64,000 nt of DNA from contig CADCTQ010000001.1 in assembly GCA_902805615.1 (NCBI GenBank), positions 1 to 64,000 on the forward strand, in the 5' to 3' direction. Each line of letters starts with the position of its first letter. The stretch's first letter is position 1. The translations under genes and the position numbers were made by a program. The notes beneath the pieces were generated by a model. That model had not been told where the DNA came from. It worked only from the letters and a program-made list of their open reading frames with translations, and made no database searches. Of the stretch, positions 17,803-27,020 are shown one piece after another. Source of the DNA: an uncultured Cytophagales bacterium (GTDB lineage Bacteria; Bacteroidota; Bacteroidia; Cytophagales; 172606-1).

Positions 17803-20121
17803 ATGATATGTACGCCAATAAGCAATAGGAACAATTTCGGAAACAAGATAGTAAACTCAATTTTCGGGGTGGCGCTGCTGCTGGTGGCCTTGGTACTCTA
17901 CCTTACTTATACGCTGGACCAGCAGTACAAGGAGAATGCCCGGTGGGTGATTCATACCCACCAAGTCCTTCGCGAAAGCGAACACCTCTTCTCGCTGGTA
18001 AAGGATGCGCAACGCGGCCAGAGAGGGTACGTCATTACCGGGGACAGTGCGTACCTGGAGCCGTACGTAACGGCTCAGGAAGCCATCACGGGCTGCCTCC
18101 GGACGCTGCAACGCCTTACCATTGACCAGCCTACCCAACAACGGCGGCTCGTACGGTTGAGCAACCTGACGCGGCAAGCCATCAATACCTGGAACCAGAC
18201 CCTTCGCCTCTATAATGATAGAGGGATGGCAGTAGCCATTGGTAACGTGAAGACCGGCAAAGGCCAGGCAGCGATTGAAGCCATTAACGGGGAAATTGTT
18301 GCTTTCCGGCAGTACGAAGAAAATTTGCTCGCCGGACGCCAATTGCGTTTTACCCGTAGCCAGCAAAACCTGACTTTCATTCAACTCACGGGCGGAGCAG
18401 TGAGCCTGTTGCTGCTGGTGTTTTCGTTTGGTCTACTTCGTTCCTGGGTCAAACGCGAGCAACGGCTAAGCCAATCGCTGGACGAGCAGGTAAGCCAGCG
18501 GACGCAAGCTTTGCAACAGGCCAATCAGGAATTGGTTGCCAGCGAGGAAGAACTGCGGGTGAGCGGAGAGCAGTTGCGCCGGAGCCTGGAAACAATTGTA
18601 GACTTTAACCACCGCATCGCCGAGAGTGAGGCCCGGTTCCGCACCATCGCCAATGCTGCCCCGGTGATGATCTGGATGACCGATGCGGAGGGACAATGCG
18701 AGTACCTGAACCAAGGCTGGCTCGATTTCACGGGCCGGAGCCTCCAAGCCGAGCAAGGTGAGGGCTGGACCGAAGGAGTGCATCCCGAGGAGCGTCGCGC
18801 CGTACTGGAAGCATTCAGGGTAGCCCTGGCCCGGCGGGAACCAGTAGAAGTGATGTTTCGCCTCCTTCGCCGCGACGGGCAGTACCGCTGGGTGCTCGAC
18901 CGGGGCGTACCGCGGTTCGGCGGCGATGGGACGCTGTTAGGGTATACCGGCTCAGTGCTCGACATAACTGAACGTCAGGAGGCTGAGCAAACGCTGCTGA
19001 TGACGGTAAACCAGCTGGAGAATTACCAGAAGGCGCTCGATAAAAGTGCGCTCATCTCAATCACTGACCGCAGGGGAACCATCGTGCACGTCAACGACTT
19101 GTTCTGCCGGGTATCGGGGTACGAAAAAGGAGAACTCATCGGGCAGAATCACAACATTGTCAACTCGGGCTACCACGCCAAAGATTTTTTCGGGCAACTC
19201 TGGCGCACCATCAAGGCGGGGCAATTATGGCGGGGAGACGTCCGGAACCGGGCCAAGGACGGCAGTTACTACTGGGTGGACACCATCATCAATCCCATCC
19301 CTGACCACCGGGGCAAAATTGTCCGTTACCTCTCCATCCGCTACGAGATTACGGGGCGCAAGCAGGCGGAACAACAATTGCTCGAGCAGAACCAGCAGTT
19401 GCAGCGCGTCAACGAGCGGCTCGACAATACCAATCAGGAACTGGATGCTGCCAACCGGGAACTGGACCACTACGTCTACCGGGCCGGCCACGACCTGCGG
19501 GCTCCCCTCGTTTCGGTGCTGGGTCTGATCAACATCTCGCGCATTGAGGATGACGAGGCGCAGAAAGACTTGTACTTAGGTTTGATGGAAAAAAGCATTC
19601 ATAAACTGGACGCTTTCATTCAAGACATCATCTACCATTCCCGGAATGCCCGTACAGATGTATTGCGGGAACAGATTGAAGTACGGCCCTGGCTGGAAGA
19701 ACTGGTAGGAGCACTCCACTACATGCAGCCGCCATCCCTGGAGACCGCTATTGACGTCGTAGAGGAGGCTCAATTCTATTCGGATCGAAAACGCATCAGC
19801 ATTATTATAAGCAACCTCCTTTCCAACGCCTACCGTTACGCCGACTTGCGTAAGAATAAAAGCTGGGTGCACCTCAGCATCAAGGTACACCCTAACGAAG
19901 TGCTGTTGATGGTGCAGGACAATGGGATTGGCATTGACGAGCAACATCAGCCCAAAATATTCGAGATGTTCTACCGGGCCAGTGAATCGAGCAAGGGATC
20001 GGGTCTGGGCTTGTACATTGTCAAGGAAACCGTGGACACCCTGGGCGGAACTGTTGAGGCAACTTCCGTACCGGGCAAAGGCACTTCCTTTACCGTCCGG
20101 TTGCCCAACCTGGCGGAGTAG
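17803..20121 (+). CDS. Membrane sensor histidine kinase: CHASE3-PAS-PAS-HisKA-HATPase
   Basis: 772 residues from ATG 17803. Membrane helices at about 16-36 and 195-214 flank a CHASE3 extracytoplasmic domain (RGQRGYVITGDSAYLEPY). Then a coiled coil (220-275); PAS 1 at about 280-395 (ANAAPVMIWMTDAEGQCEYLN); PAS 2 at about 405-520 (ITDRRGTIVHVNDLFCRVSGY); a second coil; a phospho-acceptor in YRAGHDLRAPLVSVLGL (about 560); and an ATPase domain with N box NLLSNAYRYA, G1 DNGIGID and GSGLGLYIVKE. It autophosphorylates on His and passes the phosphate to a response regulator that is not nearby. It is divergent from the fecI-susCD locus, so it may sense the same nutrients, but nothing proves this. Confidence 0.93.
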   Translation: MICTPISNRNNFGNKIVNSIFGVALLLVALVLYLTYTLDQQYKENARWVIHTHQVLRESEHLFSLVKDAQRGQRGYVITGDSAYLEPYVTAQEAITGCLRTLQRLTIDQPTQQRRLVRLSNLTRQAINTWNQTLRLYNDRGMAVAIGNVKTGKGQAAIEAINGEIVAFRQYEENLLAGRQLRFTRSQQNLTFIQLTGGAVSLLLLVFSFGLLRSWVKREQRLSQSLDEQVSQRTQALQQANQELVASEEELRVSGEQLRRSLETIVDFNHRIAESEARFRTIANAAPVMIWMTDAEGQCEYLNQGWLDFTGRSLQAEQGEGWTEGVHPEERRAVLEAFRVALARREPVEVMFRLLRRDGQYRWVLDRGVPRFGGDGTLLGYTGSVLDITERQEAEQTLLMTVNQLENYQKALDKSALISITDRRGTIVHVNDLFCRVSGYEKGELIGQNHNIVNSGYHAKDFFGQLWRTIKAGQLWRGDVRNRAKDGSYYWVDTIINPIPDHRGKIVRYLSIRYEITGRKQAEQQLLEQNQQLQRVNERLDNTNQELDAANRELDHYVYRAGHDLRAPLVSVLGLINISRIEDDEAQKDLYLGLMEKSIHKLDAFIQDIIYHSRNARTDVLREQIEVRPWLEELVGALHYMQPPSLETAIDVVEEAQFYSDRKRISIIISNLLSNAYRYADLRKNKSWVHLSIKVHPNEVLLMVQDNGIGIDEQHQPKIFEMFYRASESSKGSGLGLYIVKETVDTLGGTVEATSVPGKGTSFTVRLPNLAE

Positions 20122-20196
20122 GTGATGTACCTACTGTTTTTCGCCGGAAAGGCAAGCCCTCTCCGTTCCCGGTCACGGCTTGACAAAAAAGGAGGA

Positions 20197-20694
20197 ATGC
20201 AAGCGAAATTTCGGGCAGCCATTGTGCATGAGCACCGGTTTAACGACAAAGAGGAACAAAAACCCTTACCCGCCGGGTAAAGCACAAATTGGTGGAGCAC
20301 AATCCGGGTCTGGACACTACTACCACAGACCCACTACGTCCGGCAACTGATCGAACGAGGCGCCGAAATAGATGTACCCCGGGAGCAAATCCGCCTTGGC
20401 CCCTTACTGGCCGGGGGAAAACTCTGTTGGACAGGGTCGCGGGCCACTGCCCTACCGGGAGCCTTGGTGACGCCCGAACGTGAATTGGCAAAAATGGTGG
20501 CCCTGATTTACCCTAAAATCAGCACACTGGACGGGCAGGCACAAACCAAAGTGCTGGCGTACGTACTTTCGGTCAGCCCGCACCAGGAAGAGCCGCTAAC
20601 GGATGCCAATACAGTACCGGTACAGGGCCGCTATGCGTTGCCCGAAAAAAGTTCGATCCTGGTACCAGACCGTAAGCGCCTGGAGCAACGATGA
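20197..20694 (+). pseudogene. Unrecognised gene with an in-frame stop
   Basis: The frame from ATG 20197 (with GGAGGA directly before it) reads MQAKFRAAIVHEHRFNDKEE, meets TAA at 20278-20280, then stays open for 138 codons to 20694 with protein-like composition (QLIERGAEIDVPREQIRLGP, LDGQAQTKVLAYVLS). The tail part also contains a possible TTG start at 20464. I do not recognise a family. Interpreted as a gene broken by a nonsense mutation; it could also be a chance frame in G+C-rich DNA. Confidence 0.35.
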
Positions 20695-20716
20695 TTGGGA
20701 ATCATTGCATTGCTGC

Positions 20717-21090
20717 CTATTCCGCCTTATTGAGGTAATAGTCCCAGGCCGCCCTGGCAATTCGGGCAATCAACCCTTCGCGCTCAGTTTCCGGTTCGGA
20801 GGAATCGGAAACAAAGACAGCAATGGCAAAGTGTCCCCTTTATTCTGCCCGTACCCGTGATTGACAATTACCAGTCGCCTGCTGGCCGGTTTATACTCCG
20901 TTCCGGGTCCATACAAGGCAACAGGCACTTTGCGGTTCCTGACGCGGTCGAATAAAGTCAGGGTATCCCGCTGCACGGCAGAATGATGGTGATTTGCAAC
21001 GGGCTTCGACGCTTTCTTATTGGTATAACAGCTGCTGCCAGCAAGAAGAGCTATGAAAGTCAAGACGAAAAGTTTTTCAAGCAGGTTCAT
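20717..21090 (-). pseudogene. Lipoprotein alpha/beta-hydrolase remnant with internal deletion and frameshift
   Basis: From ATG 21090 a lipoprotein signal (LTFIALLAGSSCY) is followed by RNRKVPVALYGPG and LVIVNHGYGQNKGD, the first beta strand and oxyanion region of an exported alpha/beta hydrolase. About 95 codons in, the frame runs into foreign sequence. A shifted frame gives FAIAVFVSDSSEPETEREG..AWDYYLNKAE and stops at 20717, which looks like a real C-terminus. The catalytic middle (nucleophile Ser, His) is missing. Such hydrolases normally exceed 250 residues. Confidence 0.5.
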
Positions 21091-21486
21091 CCCGGGTAAT
21101 GCCTCAATTGCCGTTAAACGAATTAAATTGGCTCTGTTGGAGAATCAAAGAGCGGCCCCAAACGAAAAAAGCGCTTCAGCGCCAGTTGGAAGGCTTTCTC
21201 CGGGCGACGAAAGTCCAGCGGGTAACGGGCACCGGAGAAGTTTTGAAACCTGCCCCCGCATTTCGCCCGTATGTGAGTTTCCGTCCCCGGTGTCTTTTCA
21301 ATGGACCGTTTTCGAAGACGCTCATTGCCAGATAAAAAACGAGGACAGGATTTTTACCACCCTCTCAGTAAATCAACGTCATATAGTACAGCTTGTAGAG
21401 ATTTGTAGAGATAGAGTTGCTCTTTTTTCACCCTCAACTTTTAGGCAGCAACTCCAATTCAGCACTATGGCCTGGCGCAGAGAACG
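21091..21486. other. No intact gene
   Basis: A 396-nt stretch. A plus-strand frame at 21099-21335 contains ELNWLCWRIKERPQTKKALQ, which looks partly coding, but there is no recognisable family, convincing start or ribosome site. Probably decayed sequence continuing the degraded zone at 20.2-21.1 kb. Confidence 0.3.
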
Positions 21487-21969
21487 TTAACAAAGAGTAA
21501 AAGCAGCAGCTGACAAAATAATGATGGAAAGGATGCCGAGAAAAAAAAGCACGATGAGTCCGCCTGAGCGAAAGGTAGGCTGAAAGAAATACATGGACTG
21601 GCCATCTTGCCGTTCCCGGTATACTTGGGCGGGCACTTGCCAGGTAGCCTGGCTTTGGTCCGGTCTGCGGTAATGGATGCGATACGCCGGGAGCCCTGCC
21701 GAATTGACCTGGCTGCTCTTACCAACGATTACCCCACCATCCAGCACCCGGAAAGTAGCACCGGTTTGCGAAACGTCGGAAAATAAATATTTGCCCAAAG
21801 CCAGCGTTCCAACTGACACCAGGAGGATGGTCACCGCCAATACCGCTCTGCGCCTGAAGAAGGGTTTCCCATCTTCATTTTCCGGAAAATAAGCTTCCGG
21901 TCCTCCCTTGAGCGGAGTGCCTTTGGTGGCGATGCCCCGGAGCGAGACCAGAAAGGATGAGATCAACAT
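21487..21969 (-). CDS. Hypothetical protein with two membrane segments
   Basis: 160 residues from ATG 21969. Hydrophobic helices at about 42-60 (AVLAVTILLVSVGTLALGK) and 137-157 (GGLIVLFFLGILSIIILSAA) flank a beta-rich extracytoplasmic middle of about 75 residues (TFRVLDGGVIVGKSSQVN). This layout resembles DUF3592-type membrane proteins, but I do not claim that family. It stands alone with long flanking gaps. Confidence 0.6.
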   Translation of the reverse strand: MLISSFLVSLRGIATKGTPLKGGPEAYFPENEDGKPFFRRRAVLAVTILLVSVGTLALGKYLFSDVSQTGATFRVLDGGVIVGKSSQVNSAGLPAYRIHYRRPDQSQATWQVPAQVYRERQDGQSMYFFQPTFRSGGLIVLFFLGILSIIILSAAAFTLC

Positions 21970-22174
21970 ACAAGTAGCAGAAGTTTTGTCAGTGGAAATT
22001 GCTTGTACCTAACGGGTTGAAAAAGCCTTCTTTTCCCACCGCTTCACAAAACTATAAAGCAATTCGTGAATTCCTAGTCCTCGCCACCGATTATTCCTTA
22101 GAGCTAAATAGCTAACAGATAAGGGTTTGAAGTGTTTATTTTGGGTTAATCCCATTGCCTGCGAAGCACCCGGT

Positions 22175-22384
22175 TCAATCCGGCATTGCAGTACCGTCCA
22201 AAGTAGTCTCTACGTGCCAATGCTGATAAAAATCAGCCCAGCCGGCATACTCCAACCGTCCCCGGATGGTATTTACGACTACCCGGTGGTTTTCCAGATT
22301 TTCCGCGAAAACGATCTCGTAGTTCTGGTCCTTCTTCAAACCAATGGGAGAGCTATTGTTTTTATAGGTACATAGGGCTTTCAT
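22175..22384 (-). CDS. Small conserved-looking hypothetical protein
   Basis: 69 residues from ATG 22384. The composition is that of a soluble small beta protein: a KNNSSPIGLKKDQNYEIVFAEN opening followed by HRVVVNTIRGRLEYAGW. No family recognised. It lies just downstream of the acyltransferase-3 gene on the same strand. Confidence 0.5.
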   Translation of the reverse strand: MKALCTYKNNSSPIGLKKDQNYEIVFAENLENHRVVVNTIRGRLEYAGWADFYQHWHVETTLDGTAMPD

Positions 22385-22434
22385 GGAACTTGAACTTTGA
22401 TTAGTGTAATTTTAAAAGTGTGAGCATGAATACT

Positions 22435-23556
22435 TTATTCTACTTGTCTACAGGCGCTCCGGGCTGGTTCTTTGCCAAAAATACGATCTATCCGGTGCAG
22501 TCCCAACCGGTCTACTGCATACCGGGCAACCGGGTCCAACAGCATGCCCCGGACCTTGTCGATGAGGACGCCGGCCATAAACACCGACACGGTAATCAGC
22601 AGCAACGCGAGAAAGTGCAGGTAGCCCGGAAAGTCCAGGCTCCAGGCGTACAGGTTTTTGATGACGTGTTCGCGTACCAGCCGGTGGTCGTGCAGCAGGT
22701 AGACGCCCAGCACGCCGGCCGCCAGCCAGTTGACCAGGGGGCTTTGCAGGCGGAAGCTTTTGAAGAAGAAGAAAAACGAAATGGCCGAGATGAGGATCAG
22801 CGGATTGTTGTATTTGAACAGCCGGACAGTTCCCAGGTTGTCCAACTCGGCAATGCTCAGGTAAACCAGCAGGAACAAGGCCAGCGAGGAGAGCAGGTAC
22901 ACGGCCGCTGACCACTGCCGGAGGCTGCGGTCGGCAATAAATCTTGCTGCGTACCGGCCGATCAGGTAGATGTGAATAAGGCTGAACAGGGAATAACCGC
23001 CGTTGGTCCCCAGGATGCCCCCCGAGCCGAACAGGAAGCCGGACACGGCGTTGAGCACCGTAAAAATAACCACCACAAACAGCAGTTGCGCCCGGGTGCA
23101 GGCGTCGATCCCCTTATTGAGGAGCGGACTAATGAGGTAAAGACCAAAATACGCGGTGATAAACCACCAGGTGCCCTTGAAAATGGGCAAGACTACATCC
23201 GGTAAGCTGCCCAGGCTTGGCATGACCGGCGCCCCGGTAACGGCGGAAAACACCAGGTGAATCCCCAATGCGTAAAAGCTGGTCTGTAAAATAAGATCGA
23301 CCACCGTCCTGATCCGGAAGTTGATCCGGTAATAGCCGGAAATGAACACAAAGCAGTTCACCGCAATCACGAGGAAACATTTAAGCAGCAGGTACGCCAC
23401 TGAGGTGTCGCCGGCAATGGTGTAGTGTGGGTTCGACCCGCCCATCCTGGCGCCGTGTACGATCAGGTGGTAGCCGATGATCATCAGCATCAGCACGACC
23501 CGCAGCAGTTCGATGTTTGAATCGCGGGTGGCTTTTGGTATTGGTTGAACGGTCAT
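22435..23556 (-). CDS. Acyltransferase-3 family membrane O-acyltransferase
   Basis: 373 residues from ATG 23556. About ten membrane helices. The N-terminal family signature is present (SNIELLRVVLMLMIIGYHLIVHG, with the conserved His in helix 1), as are WWFITAYFGLYLISPLLNK and a late LGVYLLHDHRLVR. These enzymes transfer acetyl or other acyl groups to sugars or cell-wall polymers. It is the last gene of a minus-strand group with an SGNH protein and an MBOAT protein, which supports modification of an exported polysaccharide; 88 nt separate it from the SGNH gene. Confidence 0.88.
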   Translation of the reverse strand: MTVQPIPKATRDSNIELLRVVLMLMIIGYHLIVHGARMGGSNPHYTIAGDTSVAYLLLKCFLVIAVNCFVFISGYYRINFRIRTVVDLILQTSFYALGIHLVFSAVTGAPVMPSLGSLPDVVLPIFKGTWWFITAYFGLYLISPLLNKGIDACTRAQLLFVVVIFTVLNAVSGFLFGSGGILGTNGGYSLFSLIHIYLIGRYAARFIADRSLRQWSAAVYLLSSLALFLLVYLSIAELDNLGTVRLFKYNNPLILISAISFFFFFKSFRLQSPLVNWLAAGVLGVYLLHDHRLVREHVIKNLYAWSLDFPGYLHFLALLLITVSVFMAGVLIDKVRGMLLDPVARYAVDRLGLHRIDRIFGKEPARSACRQVE

Positions 23557-23644
23557 AAGCGCCGTGGTTGTTCGGTTAAGTACAGGGTTACATTCTGGTG
23601 GTGGAAGCATCCTTCAGGAGTCTCCGCTTCTGTGCCGGACTGAA

Positions 23645-24787
23645 TCACCGCCGGTGCTTCACGGGCAGCCGGTGACCGGGTGGAAAGCCCTCCTGCTTCC
23701 GGAGCAGGGGTTGAATCACCTCTTGCACTTGCCCGGCGGCAATCCGCACGGCTTGCGGACTCCAGTGATTATCATCCCGCGGGTAGAGTCTCACGCCGGC
23801 CGCATGCGCCGAGTCGAACGGGGTTTGAAGGTCAACCACCGGCACGCCGGCGGCCCGGAGCCGTTCGATCAACTCCGTAAGCAGTACCGGCTTATGCCGG
23901 GAGGGCAGCAGTTGGTAATAAATGTTTTCCTTGTTGGGCGTGGGCACGAACACGAAGGCAATGCCCCTCTTTTGGAGCGTATCCCGGTAACTGACCACCA
24001 CCCGGGTGAGCCGGTCGATCTCCCCTTCGGGAGTGGGCTTGTTGATTGTATCCCCAAACAGGAACACTTCGTTGCCGTGCACGATCAACTCCCTGGGCTG
24101 GATCGCCCGGTCTATTTTCGAACTGGCCCAGTGGTACCAGTTGCGTTTTTGAAAACGGTCTATGCCAATGGCTAGGGCATCCATTGCACTGCCCCGGGGC
24201 AGGCGGGCGGCCCGTTGGTGGACCATGCGGATGTGGGCAACGTCGGCCGGGTTGATGGGCTGCATCAAATGCAGGAACCCTTCGTTGCGCTGCAGAATCA
24301 CCAGCTTGGGGGGCGACTGCCGGAAACGATCCGTAGCCAGAAAGTTCTCCATCAGGGTAAAGCCGCCCGGGGCGGGAGCCATGTTATAGACCGGCTGCCC
24401 GATCTGATTGCTCAAGACGACCGACAAGAGTTCACGCTGGTCAAGTTTTACCCCCGCCGAAAAAGAGTCGCCCAGCAGGAGTACGTCGGCGCGTCCTTGC
24501 GTGGGCAGGTTGCGGTAGCCGTACGCATCAGTGATCCAAACGTTGCGCTTGGGCACGGCGTACGGCGTGTACGGGGCCAGCTCTCCCTGTTCGGTTGCCT
24601 CCAGGAACTGGTTGGGATAAAACGGGCCGGTCAGCGTGGGATAAAACGTTTTTACCTTCAAGGCCTCCCACGCCCGGAAGGTGAAGCGCGCAGGCGGCAG
24701 CAGGAAAGCATCCAGCCACAAAAACAGGACAAAAGGCAGCACAAATAAGGTGAGCTTGAGCAGTAGTAATTTAATGGAGTAGCTCAT
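23645..24787 (-). CDS. AlgJ/AlgX-like SGNH acetyl-transfer protein
   Basis: 380 residues, with an N-terminal membrane anchor (LTLFVLPFVLFLWLDAFLL) and an extracytoplasmic SGNH fold. Block I is LLLGDSFSAGVKL (nucleophile Ser), and the late Asp/His pair is in RDDNHWS. The family (AlgJ, AlgX, PatB-like) takes an acetyl group handed across the membrane by an MBOAT partner and places it on a polysaccharide. The partner MBOAT gene ends 53 nt upstream, so the two very likely work as a pair. The polymer is unknown because no synthase is nearby. Confidence 0.85.
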   Translation of the reverse strand: MSYSIKLLLLKLTLFVLPFVLFLWLDAFLLPPARFTFRAWEALKVKTFYPTLTGPFYPNQFLEATEQGELAPYTPYAVPKRNVWITDAYGYRNLPTQGRADVLLLGDSFSAGVKLDQRELLSVVLSNQIGQPVYNMAPAPGGFTLMENFLATDRFRQSPPKLVILQRNEGFLHLMQPINPADVAHIRMVHQRAARLPRGSAMDALAIGIDRFQKRNWYHWASSKIDRAIQPRELIVHGNEVFLFGDTINKPTPEGEIDRLTRVVVSYRDTLQKRGIAFVFVPTPNKENIYYQLLPSRHKPVLLTELIERLRAAGVPVVDLQTPFDSAHAAGVRLYPRDDNHWSPQAVRIAAGQVQEVIQPLLRKQEGFPPGHRLPVKHRR

Positions 24788-24839
24788 ACAAGAAAAGAGG
24801 CTAAGGAGCGGAGAGAAGCGATGCCGGAAGGACCGGAAC

Positions 24840-26306
24840 CTAGAACTGGAAGTAGATGAACTGGCTGCTGCCGAAGTTGCCCAGCAGCAAAATCAACGCG
24901 ACTGCCCCGTAGTAGACCGGCCAGCGGACCCATACCGGCTTGCGGGCCAGGGCCTCCGTTACGCTGCCGTGCCGCTGCACCAGGTGTACGGCCTCCATCA
25001 AACAAACCGAGAGCAGGCCAATGAAAAAGATGCGGGGCGGGGCGTCCAGAAACAATACGTGCCGGCTTTGGGACCCGAACGCTTCCCGCCAGTTGCCGAT
25101 TCCGGTGAAGAGGTGTTCCACGATGTAAAAAGCGTCCGTTACCGAATTGGCCCGGAAGAAAATCCAGGCGAAGGCCACCAGCAGAAAGGTGCTCACTACC
25201 TGTAAGAGTTTGAGCAGGCCCGGCAGGCGGGTTAACCCGGTCTGCGCGTTGAAGGCATCCCGGTACGGTTTGGTGAGGCGCCCGAAAATCTGGTAGAAGC
25301 CATGCAGGGCGCCCCAGATGATGAATGTCCAGTTGGCCCCGTGCCAGATGCCCGAGACCATGAAGATGAAGAACAGGTTGAAGTACTGTCGCGGCACGCT
25401 GACGCGGTTGCCGCCCAGCGGGATGTAGAGGTAATCTCTGAACCAGGTGGAGAGCGAAATGTGCCACCTGCGCCAGAACTCCCCGATGGATTTGGCGTAG
25501 TAGGGGCGGTTAAAGTTCTCCATCAGCCTGATGCCCATGATGTGGGAAGCGCCGATGGCAATGTCGGAGTAGCCCGAAAAGTCGCAGTAGATCTGGAAGG
25601 AGAAGAACACGGTGGCAATCAAAAGCGATACGCCCTCGTAGTCGGCCGGTTGGTTGTAGACGTTGTTGACCATTACGGCCAGGTTGTCGGCCACCACTAC
25701 TTTCTTGAACATGCCCCAGGTCATGCGCTTGAGCCCGTCGAGGGTCCGGAAGTAATCCAAATCATGCTTCTGGTGGAACTGGTGGAGTACGTTCTGGGGC
25801 CGCTCGATGGGGCCGGCCACCAGTTGCGGGAAGTACATGACGTAGAGGCTGTAGTAGCCCAGGTGCCTTTCGGCGGGTTGGGTGCCCCGGTACACCCCGA
25901 TGGTGTAGCTCATGGCCTGGAAGGTGTGGAACGACAGGCCGATGGGCAGGATGATATTGAGGTAGGGAACCGGGTTCTCGAGGGCAAAGCCGGTGAAAAG
26001 AAAGCCTAGGTTGTCGTTGAGGAAGTTGTAGTACTTAAACACGGCCAGCACCCCCACGTTGGCAACGATGCTTACGGTCAGCAGCCTTTTGCGGGCACTG
26101 CCCCGGGCCCGCTCAATGTACAACCCGGCGTAGTAATCAATGACGATGGTAAAGAACAGGATCAGGATGTAAACCGGAATGAAGGCCATGTAGAACAGGC
26201 AACTGGCCCCCAGCAGCCAGGCCCACCGGTAGCGGAACGGCAACCAGAAGCAGACCAGCACCACGACGGGGAAATAGACCAGGAATTCGAACGAATTGAA
26301 AAGCAT
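24840..26306 (-). CDS. MBOAT-family O-acyltransferase (AlgI/DltB type)
   Basis: 488 residues from ATG 26306 (MLFNSFEFLVYFPVV is the classic start; an upstream TTG adds 32 poor residues). Many membrane helices. Signature blocks: ILPIGLSFHTFQAMSYTIGVYRG, FPQLVAGPIERP, FFSFQIYCDFSGYSDIAIG, EFWRRWHISLSTWFRDYLYIPLGG, and the catalytic His in VSGIWHGANWTF. It moves acyl groups from a cytoplasmic donor to the outside, for the SGNH protein encoded next. First gene of the three-gene O-acylation operon; a candidate promoter lies about 415 nt upstream. Confidence 0.93.
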   Translation of the reverse strand: MLFNSFEFLVYFPVVVLVCFWLPFRYRWAWLLGASCLFYMAFIPVYILILFFTIVIDYYAGLYIERARGSARKRLLTVSIVANVGVLAVFKYYNFLNDNLGFLFTGFALENPVPYLNIILPIGLSFHTFQAMSYTIGVYRGTQPAERHLGYYSLYVMYFPQLVAGPIERPQNVLHQFHQKHDLDYFRTLDGLKRMTWGMFKKVVVADNLAVMVNNVYNQPADYEGVSLLIATVFFSFQIYCDFSGYSDIAIGASHIMGIRLMENFNRPYYAKSIGEFWRRWHISLSTWFRDYLYIPLGGNRVSVPRQYFNLFFIFMVSGIWHGANWTFIIWGALHGFYQIFGRLTKPYRDAFNAQTGLTRLPGLLKLLQVVSTFLLVAFAWIFFRANSVTDAFYIVEHLFTGIGNWREAFGSQSRHVLFLDAPPRIFFIGLLSVCLMEAVHLVQRHGSVTEALARKPVWVRWPVYYGAVALILLLGNFGSSQFIYFQF

Positions 26307-26720
26307 GGCGGAAAGGAAATAATGCAGGCAGTGATTCCTCTCCCGGCGGGGAGCGGAATACGCAGGAAAGTAGGCGGCTTTCCCCGCAGCAACCGACACC
26401 ATACGAGTGGCGGACCTGCGGGAAAGCTACTTGTACCGGAAAAGCCACGAAGGACCTGAAAAGAACGCAATACCGACAACCCACCGGCTAGCCGGAGGCC
26501 TTTTGCCCGGGTTGGGGCGGTACGTCAAAAACAGTTGGGGAGGGGGAAAGGAGTTCAGGGCACGTGATGCCAGCAAGACACCACAAGGATGCATACTGAC
26601 GCGCGGCCATGAATTGAGAGGTTAGCAGATATACAGGTAATACGCACTTTGTTGCACTTAAAAAGGAAACGCCCGGGATGATCTACCGGTAGTTTGTTGG
26701 CATTAAGTAAACTCCAGGGT
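26307..26720. other. Upstream region of the O-acylation operon, no gene
   Basis: No convincing gene on either strand. The short plus-strand frames are low-complexity products of the antisense of the MBOAT leader. If the promoter at 26721-26752 is real, this is a leader of about 400 nt. Confidence 0.4.
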
Positions 26721-26752
26721 CAAATATACCCATTATTAGGTATTGATACGAA
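26721..26752 (-). promoter_or_regulatory. Candidate Bacteroidota promoter for the MBOAT operon
   Basis: On the minus strand TATATTTG (26728-26721) is a perfect TAnnTTTG -7 box. A TTCG (26752-26749), one base off TTTG, lies 20 nt upstream, which is the expected spacing. Distance to the MBOAT start is about 415 nt, which is long. Confidence 0.35.
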
Positions 26753-26971
26753 GTGAATGCCAGTCAGGTTGTGGCAAGCCGGTTCACGGGCCGGTCCCAT
26801 CCGTACGGCCGGCCGCAGCGTTACGGGTCACGTGACCCTCTAGCGGTTGGCTGATGCGTGGCTGCCTCCGGGGCGGAGTGGGTTGGTAAAATCGCGTTTG
26901 CCGGTGCATCGGTGCAGAATTTCCTAATTTGCGAATCGGGATGTTTACTCCAGGCGGCATCGCGGACTTTT

Positions 26972-27001
26972 TTTGCCTTGATCGATTCGCTTAAAATTTT
27001 G
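26972..27001 (+). promoter_or_regulatory. Candidate Bacteroidota promoter for the SGNH-lectin gene
   Basis: TTTG at 26972-26975 and AAATTTTG at 26994-27001 (one mismatch to TAnnTTTG) are 18 nt apart. Transcription would begin near 27008, about a dozen bases before the ATG at 27021, giving the short leader typical of Bacteroidota. Confidence 0.45.
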
Positions 27002-27020
27002 ACCACCAACAGCTTACCGC

